From contig NC_083582.1 of assembly GCF_027579695.1 (NCBI RefSeq), positions 5,710,378-5,774,377 of the forward strand: DNA of 64,000 bases, in the 5' to 3' direction. Under the pieces are notes generated by a model, which saw nothing but the letters and a program-made list of their open reading frames with translations, made no database searches and was not told where the DNA came from. This document shows, one piece after another, positions 1 to 11,582 of this stretch. The position numbers and the translations under genes are program-made. Every line of letters starts with the position of its first letter. Position 1 is the first letter of the stretch. Source of the stretch: Neoarius graeffei. Taxonomy: Eukaryota > Chordata > Actinopteri > Siluriformes > Ariidae.

Positions 1-85
1 GTGGACAGATGCACTAAACTGTACCGGTATACTTTGTATCGATGCAGTTATACCACTTTCGTACCGGTATAAGTGTGAACACAGC
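1..85. mobile_element. Truncated end of a MITE with accggtat motifs
   Basis: Two copies of the palindrome-like motif gtaccggtat are followed by the terminal-looking agtgtgaacac. The same elements (accggtat and gtgtgaacacc) occur at the right end of the better preserved MITE at 40844-41570. The segment is cut by the window edge, so only one end can be seen. Confidence 0.35.
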
Positions 86-94
86 AATAGATAG

Positions 95-275
95 ATGAGG
101 TTAACTGGCGACTCTAAACCCCCATCGGTGTGAATATGAGTGTGATGGTTGGTCTTTGTGTAGCCCTGTGATTGATTGGTGACCTGCCCCGGGCGAACCC
201 CGCCTCTCACCTGAACTCAGCTGGGATTGGATGCAAAATAACCCACAATGGATAAATGGGACAGATAATGGATAA
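95..275 (+). mobile_element. Diverged 3' half of a V-SINE
   Basis: This aligns by eye with the 3' half of the V-SINEs at 12907 and 57305: ggttaactgg, gactctaaa, gtgtgaat, ccctgtgat, ccccgcct, cagctggga and a terminal gataatggata. It has many substitutions and no tRNA-like head, so it is an old 5'-truncated copy. Confidence 0.7.
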
Positions 276-3179
276 TTTACATAAAGCTTTTTAGTATCTC
301 TGAAACAGTATTTCTGGGACAAACCGGTTTGAATAACTGGTCCATTTTTTCTCGAGTCTAAAAACCAATCCAATGTTTTTTGTTTTTTGTTTTCTTAATA
401 CACAGTGAAATCAAAGATGTTTTTGTTCTGCTTATGGATTAGAGATCATATTTTGCCATCCAGAGACACACAGTGCAAAGCTACAGCTATCCAAGAAAAC
501 ATGAGTCATCATTCTGTTGTAAGTTATTAGTCAGTTGTCTCTTACTTCAGATCCAATACCAGTTTTTATGAAGAGCTCAGAAACTTTGCTTCTAGTAGAA
601 CTTGTAGAATTTTGTACAAGTTTTGAGATCTCATTTGACTTGGATTTTCAACTGTGTTGGAGGAGGTTCAGTTTTCGCCTCCGTTTGTTTGTTCTTCCTA
701 ACGTATCTCAAAAAGTAGCAAACGGATTTTGATGAAATGTTGAGGAAAGGTGAGCCATGGACCGAGGAACAATTGATTGTACTTCGATGTAAATCCGGAT
801 ATGTATGTGGCTCCAGGATTTATTTATTTTTGTCTGTTCCCAACATAACTCAAAAAGTAGTGAACGGATTTGGATGAACTTTGGTGGACAGCTTTAGTTT
901 TATCCTTGGATCAAATTATTTGATTTTGATGTTGATAATACATGGCTTGGTGGAGATATCCACTCGACTGAGTAACCTAGTTCTTTCTAGTTTGGCATCA
1001 ATGGGTTTACCTCAGATGAATGTTTTGTTAAGGTTGATTCTACTGATAAGTACAGCAGGAGCAGTGACGGTACTGCACTTAGAATTTGTGATGTAATTAT
1101 TTAAGGGGTGACCTACAGTTTTACAACCAATTTTACTCTATTTAATAAAATTAAAAGCCATAGTTCCAGTGAAAATGATTAAGCTACTGTATGTTTGGGA
1201 TAGTAATGGATCTGTTTGTCTTTCTTTCCTTTTTGTCTGGTGCTTCTGAGGTGTCAGGGGGTTCAAACACGATTCATGCTCGTATACCTGTTTATTCTGG
1301 AAATGTGTCGATTCTGATAAACATCCGTGTTTCAACTCGGCGGTTACCTGTGACGTTTCCTGCGGTTTTGTCACTCTCTACAGGACGCACTGTACACCAG
1401 CAATCCATCGACAAACAAAAAGAAAACCACAGTCTTGTTGTAAATAAACTTAATAGTTTAAGCGACGCTTACGTAAATGAGCCGAGTCAACGTCATGACA
1501 TGAACCATGGGACGAATAAAGAAAGGACGCTCGTGATTAGTGGACAGCTGGACGGCCTCAGTGAAAAAACGTAGTGGGTAGGGGTCGAACCGTTGTGATA
1601 ATGCTATCAGTGGGAGGTCAGAGGTCACGTGAGGCTGATTTATGAGATGTCAGGTTATCAGCTGTGTGTGTTTACCAGAAGGTCGCACTCGTTTTTTTGG
1701 GGGGGAGTTTAGGACAGGAGATCAGTTTGTTTTTCTTGTGAGATGGAATACCGTCAGCCTCTCTGTAGAAATGTTGACAACACCCTGATGAGAATTACGA
1801 AAGCCTCATGATTTCAGCAGTTTTATCTTTCTGGTGGGTCGTAAAAGCCACACGCGTCTGTTATTCTACCTCCTGCGGCTTGGGCCGTCCCGTAACCCTG
1901 ACGTATCCTCCTGCAGTGCTCAACACTAAGCATGCCTCTTTGGATGTTTCAGCTTTTTAAATAAAAGCTGCATGTATTGAAAAGAAATAAAAGTACTTTC
2001 CTTTGTGTGGACCAGCCAAATGTCCCCATCTGTCATTGCTCATGGAGACATGGAGCTAAAAAAACAGATACACACACATGAAGGGCCTGGGCGTCTGCAG
2101 TAAACTATGAGTTGAGTTGTGTGTAACCTTCATCACCGTGCACCATGCTATCTCTTCTACTCTTTAATCCAAGGTGAAATTAACCGCATGCAGATGCTGT
2201 AAGTAGAAAAATCTGCGAACGAGGTCAGACCTGCTTATGTTTTGATGAACTCTTTGGAAGCTGGCTGTGGGCAGGTTCTGGCATGTGGGTCATATGGTAT
2301 CCAGACTGCAGCGGCGAGAGTTGAAGGCTTCCTCAAATGAAGCAGCAACAATAATGAGTGAAAATTAGATGCAAAATATTCAGCATCATCATTCAATTCT
2401 TGAATCGATTCTTTACTAAAGTTGTGTATAAATATCTGATTATATAGAACTACACTTCAACCATGCAATAACAAACTCTTTTACTACGAACTTTCGCATA
2501 TAATTAACTAAGTTCACGTCTCCGCCTTTAATCACAATGAGTCCGAGTCTTCAAAAAAACATGTCTGTGTCATGTCCACACGTGTTGGAGCTCAGATTGC
2601 ACAGCACCATTAGGACTAATTACAGTACCATGCGCCTGTTTCAGGTTAGAGCACAATCACAGCGTGCGCTTATACAGACTCTCAAATGAGAGATGTTATG
2701 CACCAAGCTGTGTAATTAAAAAAAAATCCTTCTTTTTTTTTTTTTGAAGTACGTTTAGAAATAATATGAAACTCTGGGAGTGGCCATTTAACACAAGAAA
2801 AACAGATTTTTATACTCACACCTTAAATTTTTTAAGTGAATAAATTAACCAGCCAATCAACTGGTTGTGACCAGGATTATTTCCACTTTCTATTATGAAT
2901 TTTTGTGGTAAAATTCCTTTTTTTTTCCCTTTGATTTTTTTTTCACTCGTTGCGTTACGCTACGTTCTCACTCGCAACACTTGCAAACAAAGCAACCATT
3001 GATCATTCACTTTCTTTGTACATGCAGCAACAGTTAATTTGATATTTTCACAATTTTAATTATTCGTATGATTTTGATAACAGTTGCACAGGCCACGCCC
3101 ACACACTGATTCGTCATTGTTACTGTGAACATTAGAAATGCAAAGTGTTAATAAATCTTTTTTTTTTGCTCTCTTTCAG
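276..3179 (+). other. Intronic sequence upstream of the abLIM last exon
   Basis: No convincing coding exon is seen. The next upstream abLIM exon should encode the start of the headpiece, and I did not find it, so it probably lies left of the window. The stretch is AT-rich. Between about 700 and 890 the phrase aactcaaaaagtag plus gaacggattt occurs twice in variant form, which suggests a relic interspersed repeat. A 127-codon open frame at 1191-1574 has no family resemblance. Confidence 0.5.
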
Positions 3180-3293
3180 AGGCACCTGTCTCCCGACGAG
3201 TTCTTCCAGGTGTTTGGGATGACCATCGCCCAGTTTGACCGCTTGGCTCTGTGGAAGAGAAACGAACTGAAGAAAAAAGCTCGCTTGTTCTAA
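3180..3293 (+). CDS. Last coding exon of an actin-binding LIM protein (abLIM): villin headpiece
   Basis: A pyrimidine-rich acceptor (ctctttcag) precedes 37 codons and a TAA stop at 3291-3293. The peptide runs [15 protein letters not shown], then a [19 protein letters not shown] ending. This is the C-terminal helical core of a villin headpiece, with the LWK and the basic KK..LF F-actin-binding end typical of abLIM/dematin proteins. abLIM proteins carry N-terminal LIM domains and link signalling to the actin cytoskeleton. [10 protein letters not shown] fits abLIM better than villin or dematin, and the RLF ending recalls abLIM3, but the paralogue is not assigned. The exon starts in phase 0. Only this exon is in the window; LIM domains and linker must lie to the left. 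The sequence shows no frameshift or lost key residue. Confidence 0.9.
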   Translation, partial: RHLSPDEFFQVFGMTIAQFDRLALWKRNELKKKARLF

Positions 3294-3835
3294 CCACCGT
3301 CACCACCACTACCACCACCGCTACACCCCTGAGTGAACTGAGTGAGAAGATAAATGAAGAATTTCTCCTCAATCAGTCTACATTCATGCAGAGATGAGAG
3401 AAAGAGTGAAATATATATGAATATATTTATATGCATATATATATAGATATATATTCATCGTACCTGCACTTCCATTCTGCTGCGCTGCATACCTGCTGTC
3501 ATAACGCTGAAGAACGGAGGAGTGTGTTATATACGCCGTCACTTCACAGCCTCGGAGTTAGCCATGGTAGCTTTCTGTGCAAATTCCACATTATATCTGT
3601 TCTGATGGGGAAGGGAAACGATCTACGTGTATGTGTGTATGCTATGCTATGCTATGCTATGGCGCACCCTTCATGTCGGTTTTTATCAAATCATTTTATC
3701 GGTCGTCTTTTCCTCCATTTCCCTCAGTCTCCTGTCACAATCATTACATTATATAATTATCTCATAGAAATTATTTGACATCATCCCGATTCAACAATTA
3801 AAATCCGAAATTAAAAATGGGGTACACTAGGAGTC
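3294..3835 (+). other. Probable abLIM 3' UTR
   Basis: Non-coding sequence follows the stop codon. Two variant polyadenylation hexamers ATTAAA lie at 3798-3803 and 3810-3815, about 505-520 nt after the stop, and a GT-rich stretch follows. The canonical AATAAA is absent here, so the true end could be further downstream. It contains a short ctatg pentamer run near 3635-3660 and an AT-rich tract near 3415-3453. Confidence 0.45.
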
Positions 3836-3975
3836 CGTGTCTGTCCCCAAGGTACAATCTACATGAATATACGTTGTACTCTAGGGCTCATTAATGGACC
3901 TCAAGTCCACTAACTATGTGCTTTTTTTTATAGCCAAAAAGGTGCATACATGTTCCCAAGCAGGATATAAATGAC

Positions 3976-6198
3976 AGGGAAGAGTGGGGAGACTTGGGAC
4001 AGGGAGACTTGGGACTGTTTGTATTCCTATACATTTTCACCCAATCAGGTTTGAGATTCCATCAGAGGTTCGACGTGGCCCTGAGAGTAACCGACTTCCT
4101 TTGGAGCCGAAGCTGGACGCTGCAGCGAGCTTTGTGTAGTTTGATATTTTATCAACTAAAACTTAAAAGTATTTTCTCCTCCACCTCCATTCTGTGGTGT
4201 AATCTTTTCTGGTGAATTGAGGATTTGTTAAGAATTAAAGTCTGTAGCCTCGAGTTACCAGATATAGTATTATTTATTAAACTTAAATCCTGGGGGAAAC
4301 GTTGGGACAGTTCATCATGTTACCTGGCTTTTTCTTGTGGTTTACAAACATAAAATTGTTTAAAAATGTTTGTTAAAAATGTGGGCGTGTCCCTGCAGGA
4401 GGATTAATCTCATTTCATTCCTTCTTGAGAATGGAACTGTTTTGTCGAGTCAGGTTTTGGGTAAACAGACATTTTTCTATCACTGTACCAGCCAGGCCCG
4501 TTTCAAGCTATTTGGGGGCCCTAGGCAAAGGGGGATCTGGGGCCCATAATTATCCCCCCCTCGACGAAAGGCCTTATGGCCGCCTACCCACTGAAGACTT
4601 AATAAATAAACATCACACACATTGTAATCATTCTTACGATTTTTACTTAATAAATGAACTCTTTACATTATTATAAATAATTATCAAACCCAATTAAACA
4701 CAAGAATGGACAAAATATACACACACACACACGCATATATAAATCAAATATGAAAATAAGACAAAGTAATATAAAATGTGCAAATAACACAACACTAAAT
4801 ATTTACAGTATATACACAAGTAGAAATAACTTCAAATGGTGATTAAATGATTACAAACATGAATAAGAATCTTAATAAGAACCAGCACACACAGAAAAGT
4901 GCAAAAGGTATAGAAAAACACATAAAAATTTAAGAATACACAACTAGAATCATGGGCAAAATGTCTAAAACTGCTGCTTGTGGGCTTTGGCTTCAGCAAA
5001 GGCAGCCACAATACCCTCCATGTCCAAAGACCTGCGGACATCACATTCAATTGAATGCTTCCTTGCGGAAAGTTCGGGTTTCTTAGCTGAATTACTGCAT
5101 TAATATCCGACCAAGGTCACAAATGTAGCCTATTTATGTAAAAAAGAGCTTTCTTGTGAGCCATCCCCTGTCCTACTCCATTCATGCTCACGACACACTA
5201 GCTACTTCTCATGAAAGCCATGCAGCTCGCTGAAACTAACTCTGACATTTTGATAAACACAATAAGTTAATCTGGGAGAAGTTGACAGTCTTTCACCTAT
5301 TTGTGTGGCACATATTAGAATTTTTAGCCAGTCCTTGCAAGTTTGTAAGCCTGTTATGCATGACAACGTTTACATCACTGTTATAAACACTGTCTACAAG
5401 ATAACTACCATTAACATAAGCTAGCTACCAAATTTGCTTGTCGACCCGCTTGGTATTAATGAGTGTGTACATTCTCATTTACCAGTGTCTTGTTTTTTTC
5501 TGTCTTCCTCTTCCCTTTTCTTCTTTCTCTTCTGGCTCCCTGAGGGGTAATTTCGCTTCATATTTGATTTTGTTTTGTTTTTTTTTGCCGCGGAGATCTG
5601 CAACCACTTGACTGGACGGAGATGGGCATTGAGGGGTTGACAACAGACTGTCATTGCACTTTTCGGCCAAAGCATGTAGGGAGGCGCTGTTGTGCATTAG
5701 GGGGCCCCCTTGGAACTAGGGTAGTTCAACAAGTGTCATTAGGCGCTGCGCTGCCACGCTCAAAAAGTTGTCATTGCTATTGAACACATAACCAGTCGTT
5801 CGGCAGCGGGGGCCCTTCGAGGGCTGGGGCCCTAGGCAATTGCCAAGTCTGCCTACCTTGTTGCAACGGGTCTGGTACCAGCATCGTGTATTCATACAGT
5901 TCATATGGGACAAGATTTGGAAAATAAATAAAATAAACATGTAGTATTAAGCTAGGGGTTTTATTTTTGTCCTGTCTCCCAACATGATGTCCCATGTCTC
6001 CCCTCAATGTCTCAGAAAAATAATGACATTAAAAGTGATCCTGAAGGTCAGTATATACGACAAGCTGAGAGACTCGTGTTGTGGTAAGAGGGTACAGTAC
6101 ATACTCTCTAATGCAATATGAATGTGACGCCACCTGCAAAGAATTTCGTACAATCTACAAAAGCTGAAAACTCGTACCAAGTCTCACCGCTCTGCCCT
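3976..6198. mobile_element. DNA transposon relic with outer inverted repeats, interrupted by a hAT element
   Basis: The left end reads agggaagagtggggagactt. The reverse complement of the right end reads agggcagagcggtgagactt. The inner parts also pair: a gggaca plus catcatgtt phrase occurs near 4313 and inverted near 5985. This is a terminal inverted repeat element of about 2.2 kb, of which 1.4 kb is the inserted hAT element at 4493-5874. No transposase is recognisable and no target-site duplication is clear; the right edge abuts a Tc1 element. Confidence 0.5.
4493..5874. mobile_element. Non-autonomous hAT element with perfect 8-bp target-site duplication
   Basis: The element begins caggcccg and ends cgggtctg (one mismatch as an inverted repeat). 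It is flanked by an identical 8-bp repeat, gtaccagc, at 4485-4492 and 5875-5882. An 8-bp duplication with short CAG...CTG ends is the signature of hAT transposons. Subterminal ggggccctaggca motifs occur at both ends in opposite orientation. No open frame resembles a hAT transposase, so mobilisation would have needed a protein from elsewhere. Confidence 0.8.
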
Positions 6199-6201
6199 AT
6201 A

Positions 6202-7839
6202 TACACAGTCTTGCAAAAGTATTCATCCCGCTTGGTGTTTGTCCTGTTTTGTCGCATTAAAAGCTGGAATTAAAATGGATTTTGGAGGATTAGCACCATT
6301 TGATTTCCACAACATGCCGACCACTTTAAAGGTGCACATTGTTTTTTTTATTGTGACACAAACAATAATTAAGATGAAAAAAACAGAAATCTGGAGTTTG
6401 CATAGGTATTCATCACCCCCCCCCCCCCCCCCCCCAAAAGTCAATACCTTGTAGAGCCACCTTTTGCTGCAATCACAGCTGCAAGTCTCTTGAGGTTTGT
6501 CTCTATTAGCTTAGCACATCTAGCCACTGGGATTTTTGCCCAGTTTTTGCAAAACTGCTCCAACTCCTTCAAGTTAGATGGGCTGCGTTGGCGTACAGCA
6601 ATCTTCAAGTTATGCCACAGATTCTCAATTGGATTGAGTTCTGGGCTTTGACTAGGCCATTCCAAGACATTTAAATGTTTCCCTTTAAACCACTCCAGTG
6701 TAGCTTTAGCAGTATGTTTAGGGTCATTGTCCTGCCGGAACGTGAACCTTCGTCCCAGTCTCAAACCTCTGGCTGACTCAAACAGGTTTTCCTCCAGAAT
6801 TGCCCTGTATTTAGTGCCATCCATCTTTCTTTCAGTCCTGACCAGCTTTCCTGTCCCTGCAGATGAAAAACATCCCCACAGCATGATGCTGCCACCACCA
6901 TGCTTCACTGTAGGAACAGTGTTCTCAGGGTGTTGGGTTTGCGCCACACGTGGCATTTCCCATGATGGCCTAAAAGGTCAATTTTTGTCTCATTTGACCA
7001 GAGAATCTTCTTCCATGTGTTTGGGGAATCTGCCACATGCTGTTGGACAAACTCCAAACGTGTTTTCTTTCGCAATTACTTTTTTCTGGCCACTCTTCCA
7101 TAAAGCCCCGCCCACTCTATGGAGTGTACGGCTTAAAGCGGTCCTATGGACAGATACTTCCGTCTCCACTGTAGATCTCTGAAGCTCCTTCAGTGTTATC
7201 TTTGATGTCTTTGTTGCATCTCTAATTAATGCCCTCCTTGCCCGGTCTGTGAGTTTTGGTGGGCGGGGCCTTCTCTTGTCAGGTTTGTCGTGGTGTCATA
7301 TTCTTTCCATTTTGCTATAATGGATTTAATGGTGCTCCCTGAGATATTCAAAGTTTGGGATATTTTTTATAACCCAACCCTGATCTATACTTCTCCACAA
7401 CTTTGTCTCTGACCTGTTTGGAGGCTCCTTGGTTTTCATGTTGCTTGCTTAGTAGTGTTGCAGAGTCAGGGTCCTTCCAGAACAGGTTGATTTATACAGA
7501 CATCATGTGACAGATCATGTGACGCTTTGATTGCACAAAGGTGGAGCTTAATCAACTAATCATGTGACTTATGAAGTGAATTGGTTGGACCAGCGCTCAT
7601 TTAGGGGTTTCATATGAAAGGGGGTGAATACTTGTGCACACTCCAGATTTCTGTTTTTTCATCTTAATTATTGTTTGTGTCACAATAAAATAAAAACAAT
7701 GTGCACCTTTAAAGTGGTCGGCATGTTGTGTAAATCAAATGGTGCTAATCTTCCAAAACTCCATTTTAATTCCAGCTTGTAATGCGGCAAAACAGGACAA
7801 ACACCAAGGGGGATGAATACTTTTGCAAAACACTGTGTA
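6202..7839. mobile_element. Tc1-like DNA transposon with about 215-bp inverted repeats
   Basis: The ends read tacacagt and actgtgta, each beginning or ending in the TA that Tc1/mariner elements duplicate. The left arm (about 6202-6420) and right arm (about 7620-7839) are long inverted repeats sharing gcaaaagtattcat and aaaggtgcacattgtttt. The interior encodes a decayed transposase on the minus strand. A run of about 21 C at 6416-6436 lies where the left arm meets the gene. Confidence 0.9.
6441..7440 (-). pseudogene. Decayed Tc1-like transposase
   Basis: Reading leftward from an ATG at 7440 the frame breaks several times before about 6956. From there a 171-codon open frame continues to the stop at 6441. 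The C-terminal half is clear: [13 protein letters not shown], then QDNDPKHTA (second catalytic Asp region), [11 protein letters not shown] (catalytic Glu) and a terminal GGSTRY. The first catalytic position reads LWSNE rather than the usual LWSDE (near 6993), so an active-site Asp appears replaced by Asn. Frameshifts and this change mean no functional enzyme is encoded. Tc1 transposases cut and paste DNA at TA sites using a DDE triad. Confidence 0.85.
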
Positions 7840-7844
7840 TATAC

Positions 7845-10356
7845 CGGTATAAGTACCTTCAGTGTTACTGATCCTGCCTCCATGACAAGCCATTGAACCC
7901 CTAAAGGTATAATAATGTACTTTATTATTTATTAGAGTGTATATTTCCCTCTAACACAAATTAGAAAGGATTCAGTGATCAGAAAACACTGAGTCATATT
8001 TCAGTCGTACGGTTGATATTTTATATTTTGAGTTCTAACTCGTGGCCTTTTAATTCTCTCTTAAGTCTATACATCAGATTTAACATAAATCAGTTCATCA
8101 ACAGTTTACGTACATCCTTATAGTTAAATATGGCTACAATCCTCTAGAATTAGAAAATCTAAGCAAGAAAAGAGTTGAGGTGAATTTACTTCATTACAGT
8201 CAGTGAACAAGTTGTTAAATACTAACATTTAGGGATTTGATAGAACGTTTCTGTTTTATTTCTGTTTTCTTTTCTTGTTTAGCAACTATTAGTGCAGAAA
8301 TTAATAAAAACAAACCCAAAAAGCCTCCAGTTTAACAAAAATGTTTAAAATACAGGATAAATTCAATTTACTTACTTTCTGTTGTGTGTAAAAAAAATTT
8401 TGTAGGTCAATCTGAACTAAATTCCCGTAAATTACCAAGCGCATTCATGTTGCGTTCAACTCGAATTCTAAATTCGTAATTCCCAATCTCCAACCAGTAA
8501 AACCCCAAAAAAGGCTCCGTCCACTACCCATCAACACGAGATCATCATCATCATCATCTCACCTGCGAGTTCCTCCACCGTTTACAGAGTGACGACAAAT
8601 CAAAATGGCCGCTCAGAGCGTCAGCACTAAACACAGCAGCCCTTCTTAGCTTTAAATGAGTAACACTGTTTATACAGTACAAGTATTAGTTTTAGATCAA
8701 TCAACATTCAGACATATTTTCTTGTTAAATCTACCGTATAACACTGACTCTACAGTTTTGAGGAAGAAAAAGAGAAGCATATGAGGAGGTTGTTGTTGTT
8801 GCTAACAAAAGACAAACATGGAGGTGACTGGGTTTTTTTTTTCCCCACTTTGTATGAGGTCAAAAATGGCATCATTCCAACCTGCGAATTATCACTTGCA
8901 AGGAAAACCGAACGCATAAACACAGCATAGATCTCTTACTATTAGCCACACCCACAAATCTCCATCAAAGCTCACAGACGGCTGGAAACGACTGAACGAT
9001 GAAAGCATGCAATTAAAGTAGGGCGCGTGTTAAATCTTCCAATAATGCAGCTCAGCCACTGCAGCACCTCAGCTACTATAGGGTGCCATTACTTTTCTAA
9101 TTCATTCTAATGGAATAGCTAGTCTTTTTTTTTCTTAATTAACTTTCAAATCATTTAAACAAACCAGCTAAATAAGCGATTTAAACTCGACAGATTAATC
9201 CGATTATAAACTATTGTACAATTTAACGTCAGTCAAATCTCCTCATCTGGAAACTGGAAATTTACATAAACTCCAGAGCAAAACGTAGGACACGAAAGAT
9301 TTTCAAAATAACTGGATTTTTCTGATTAAGTAGAGTTTGTGTAAATTTGAACAATTTATGAACAATTTACAAATAAATTTGTTTATATTCATTGCGATTT
9401 ATGAGCCCCAGTGTACGGTAAGTGCATTGTATATATCATTAATTGAAATTGTTTTTCTAGCATTTTAACGATTGTGACAGGTTTATACATTGACATACAT
9501 TGCTGTACTCGGCCTCTGCGATCCTACGATCGATATTTATCATGCTAACTGCAGTTTATTAGACGATTACTAGCATGACTTCAGTGAGTCAGTCATCGTC
9601 TAACAAAGCACTTTCGACCACATTCAGCCTTTCACTTTCTTTCTTTCTTTCTTTCTTTCTTTCCTTTTCCTCACCGTAAGAATTAAAATGGTGGTTTATG
9701 GAGTTATAGCAAACACCTGATTGGTGAATCAGTAAGCTAAAAATAAAAGCGTTATATTATTTCAAATCGGATATATTCTCACATATTATCGGCACACACT
9801 GTAGCCTCTTGGATCATTCTGTTCAGGATATTTTTGTACTCTATTTTTGGCATGAAACTCATTAAACTCTTCATCATCGCAGAAAGAGACACGCCGAGGT
9901 TACCTTCGACTGTAGCTTCACGCTCGTATATATAAATGTATATATGAGACGCTGCATTTTTTTTTTTTTTGCGTTCTCTGTTTCTGAATAAATGTGTGTA
10001 CATACGATATAAAACTATCTAGAGCATGATATGCTGATGAAATTATAATGAGTTCAGACTGTGTTCTCACTCACTCATCCTTTCATCCATGTGTGGTTGG
10101 TTTTGTGTTAAATTCGTTCAGAAATCTGATTGACGAAAAGCCTTAATCGCGTGGGTGTGAAATGAGGAATTGTTTAACACCCTTCTCCTCCAATCATTGT
10201 TCCTAAAATTGCAAATTTGCATATGCATGAGCGTTTCTGTGTCTAAATGAATGTCGAACTGTATTTCAGAGTCAATTTAGGATTCATAAAAATACCTTTG
10301 TGGTTACGTCACATGTTCAAATACTGTAAGGACTGATAAAGACTTTAGGGGATTTA

Positions 10357-10358
<2 letters not shown>
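7845..10358. other. AT-rich DNA without recognised genes
   Basis: No exon, transposase or RNA gene was recognised. Minor features are a tca run near 8543-8557, a tttc run near 9641-9662 and scattered poly-T. Phrases near 8440-8500 and 8875-8910 look like the two halves of a very old inverted-repeat element, but the match is too weak to annotate. Confidence 0.4.

Positions 10359-10359
<1 letters not shown>

Positions 10360-10417
<58 letters not shown>
10360..10417. repeat. (TG)n microsatellite
   Basis: About 29 uninterrupted TG dinucleotides immediately abut the left end of the MITE at 10417. Confidence 0.95.
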
Positions 10418-10420
<3 letters not shown>

Positions 10421-10910
10421 AAAGGTGCAGTTTGTAATATTTTCAAAAATGTATCTGAACCTGTAATCATCATGCACTTTTAGAGGTGACCTTAGGAAAA
10501 ATATAATTCACAATATAACCTTTTACAATTTATTTCATTTTATTTTTAAGGCTTGTGCTTTCATTGTTCTGGACCTGAAATTAGTCCCAAACCAGTACTG
10601 CTCAGGCCCGCCTCCTTTTTTTTTTTTTCCTTGAAAAGCAACTTGCATGGTATAAGTGGTGGAAAATTTTGATTGAGAATATTTTTACGTTCAAATAAGA
10701 AGGAGAAGGTGGAGAATTGTTAGTGTCGTTGTTACTGTTTTCATTTTTCTGTCCCTGAAATTAGCTCCAAACCAGTATTGCTCAGCCCCGCCCCCTTTTC
10801 CTTAAAAGCCAACTCACATGCCAGACGTGGTCAGTTACGTTTGTCCTGCAAGTGCAGTTCACCACACAAGCAGCAGAGAGCTCTGAATATTACAGACTGC
10901 TCCTTTAAAA
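10417..10910. mobile_element. MITE with aaaggtgcag ends and an internal duplication
   Basis: The left end ttttaaaggtgcagtttgta matches the reverse complement of the right end, ttttaaaggagcagtctgta. The interior holds two diverged copies of a roughly 85-bp block (about 10556-10640 and 10738-10822), each with ctgaaattag, ccaaaccagta and ttgctca/actgctca. No coding capacity is present. A TTAA-like sequence lies at both ends, which would fit a piggyBac-type target, but the superfamily is not certain. Confidence 0.6.
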
Positions 10911-11050
10911 AACAATGTATATGGTGAATATTTTTGTTGTTCAACATCATAATCTTTACATTTTAAAATATTTTACTGCAAAGCAATAGAATACATCACG
11001 TCACATTTATGGAACGTTATGAGTGAATTCACGTCATCGTTTGCAAAAAG

Positions 11051-11582
11051 TATGAGGGTACTTCAAAAGTTCTTGGCCTCACCCAGAAAACATCACAGGA
11101 GAAAGATTGTTCATGCGTTATTTTTCAACATTGCCTCCTTTAACTTCAACGTACTGATGTTCAAGCTTCGCTTTCCTTTCACGGAAGAACGTCACATCTT
11201 GAGGCTTCAGATCCTCCTCAGCAGCATGGATGACTTCATCACTCTGAAAATGGTGACCACGCGAGTGTGATTTCAGTTTGGGGAACAGAAAGAAGTCAGA
11301 CGGTGCCAGGTCGGGTGAATAAGGTGCACGGGACAACAGTTCAAAGCCACGCTGGGCTGCTTCTGCCCCGCCCCCTGTGCTGTGTAGACGGCCGCGTTGT
11401 CCTGGAGCAACATCATGCCAGCTCGAAGCTTTCTCTCCTCTCCTTTTTTCTTTGACTGCTTTTTTCAGTTGAGTTTTTGTGGACAGTGATATAAGGCCTT
11501 ATAGTATACAGTTCTGCCCCCAAATGGGAGTTACACCCCTCGTTTCCGGGTGAGGCTGAGAACTTTTTGACGTACCCTCGTA
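11051..11582. mobile_element. Internally deleted mariner element
   Basis: The ends gagggtacttcaaaagttct and, inverted from the right, gagggtacgtcaaaaagttc are flanked by TA on both sides. Only 532 bp remain, against about 1.3 kb for full mariners. The minus strand retains the transposase C-terminus (separate entry) and a short piece of the N-terminal region, so most of the gene has been lost. Confidence 0.85.
11118..11336 (-). pseudogene. C-terminal fragment of a mariner transposase
   Basis: The translation contains YSPDLAPSDFFLFPKLK, the signature around the third catalytic Asp of mariner (DD34D) transposases. It continues through HSRGHHFQSDE to the normal C-terminal region ending at VEK. 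The N-terminal helix-turn-helix and the first two catalytic Asp residues are absent, so no active enzyme can be made. Confidence 0.85.

Noticed and set aside
1191-1574. 127-codon + strand open frame
   Set aside because: No family resemblance, no splice or promoter support, and it lies in the abLIM intron.
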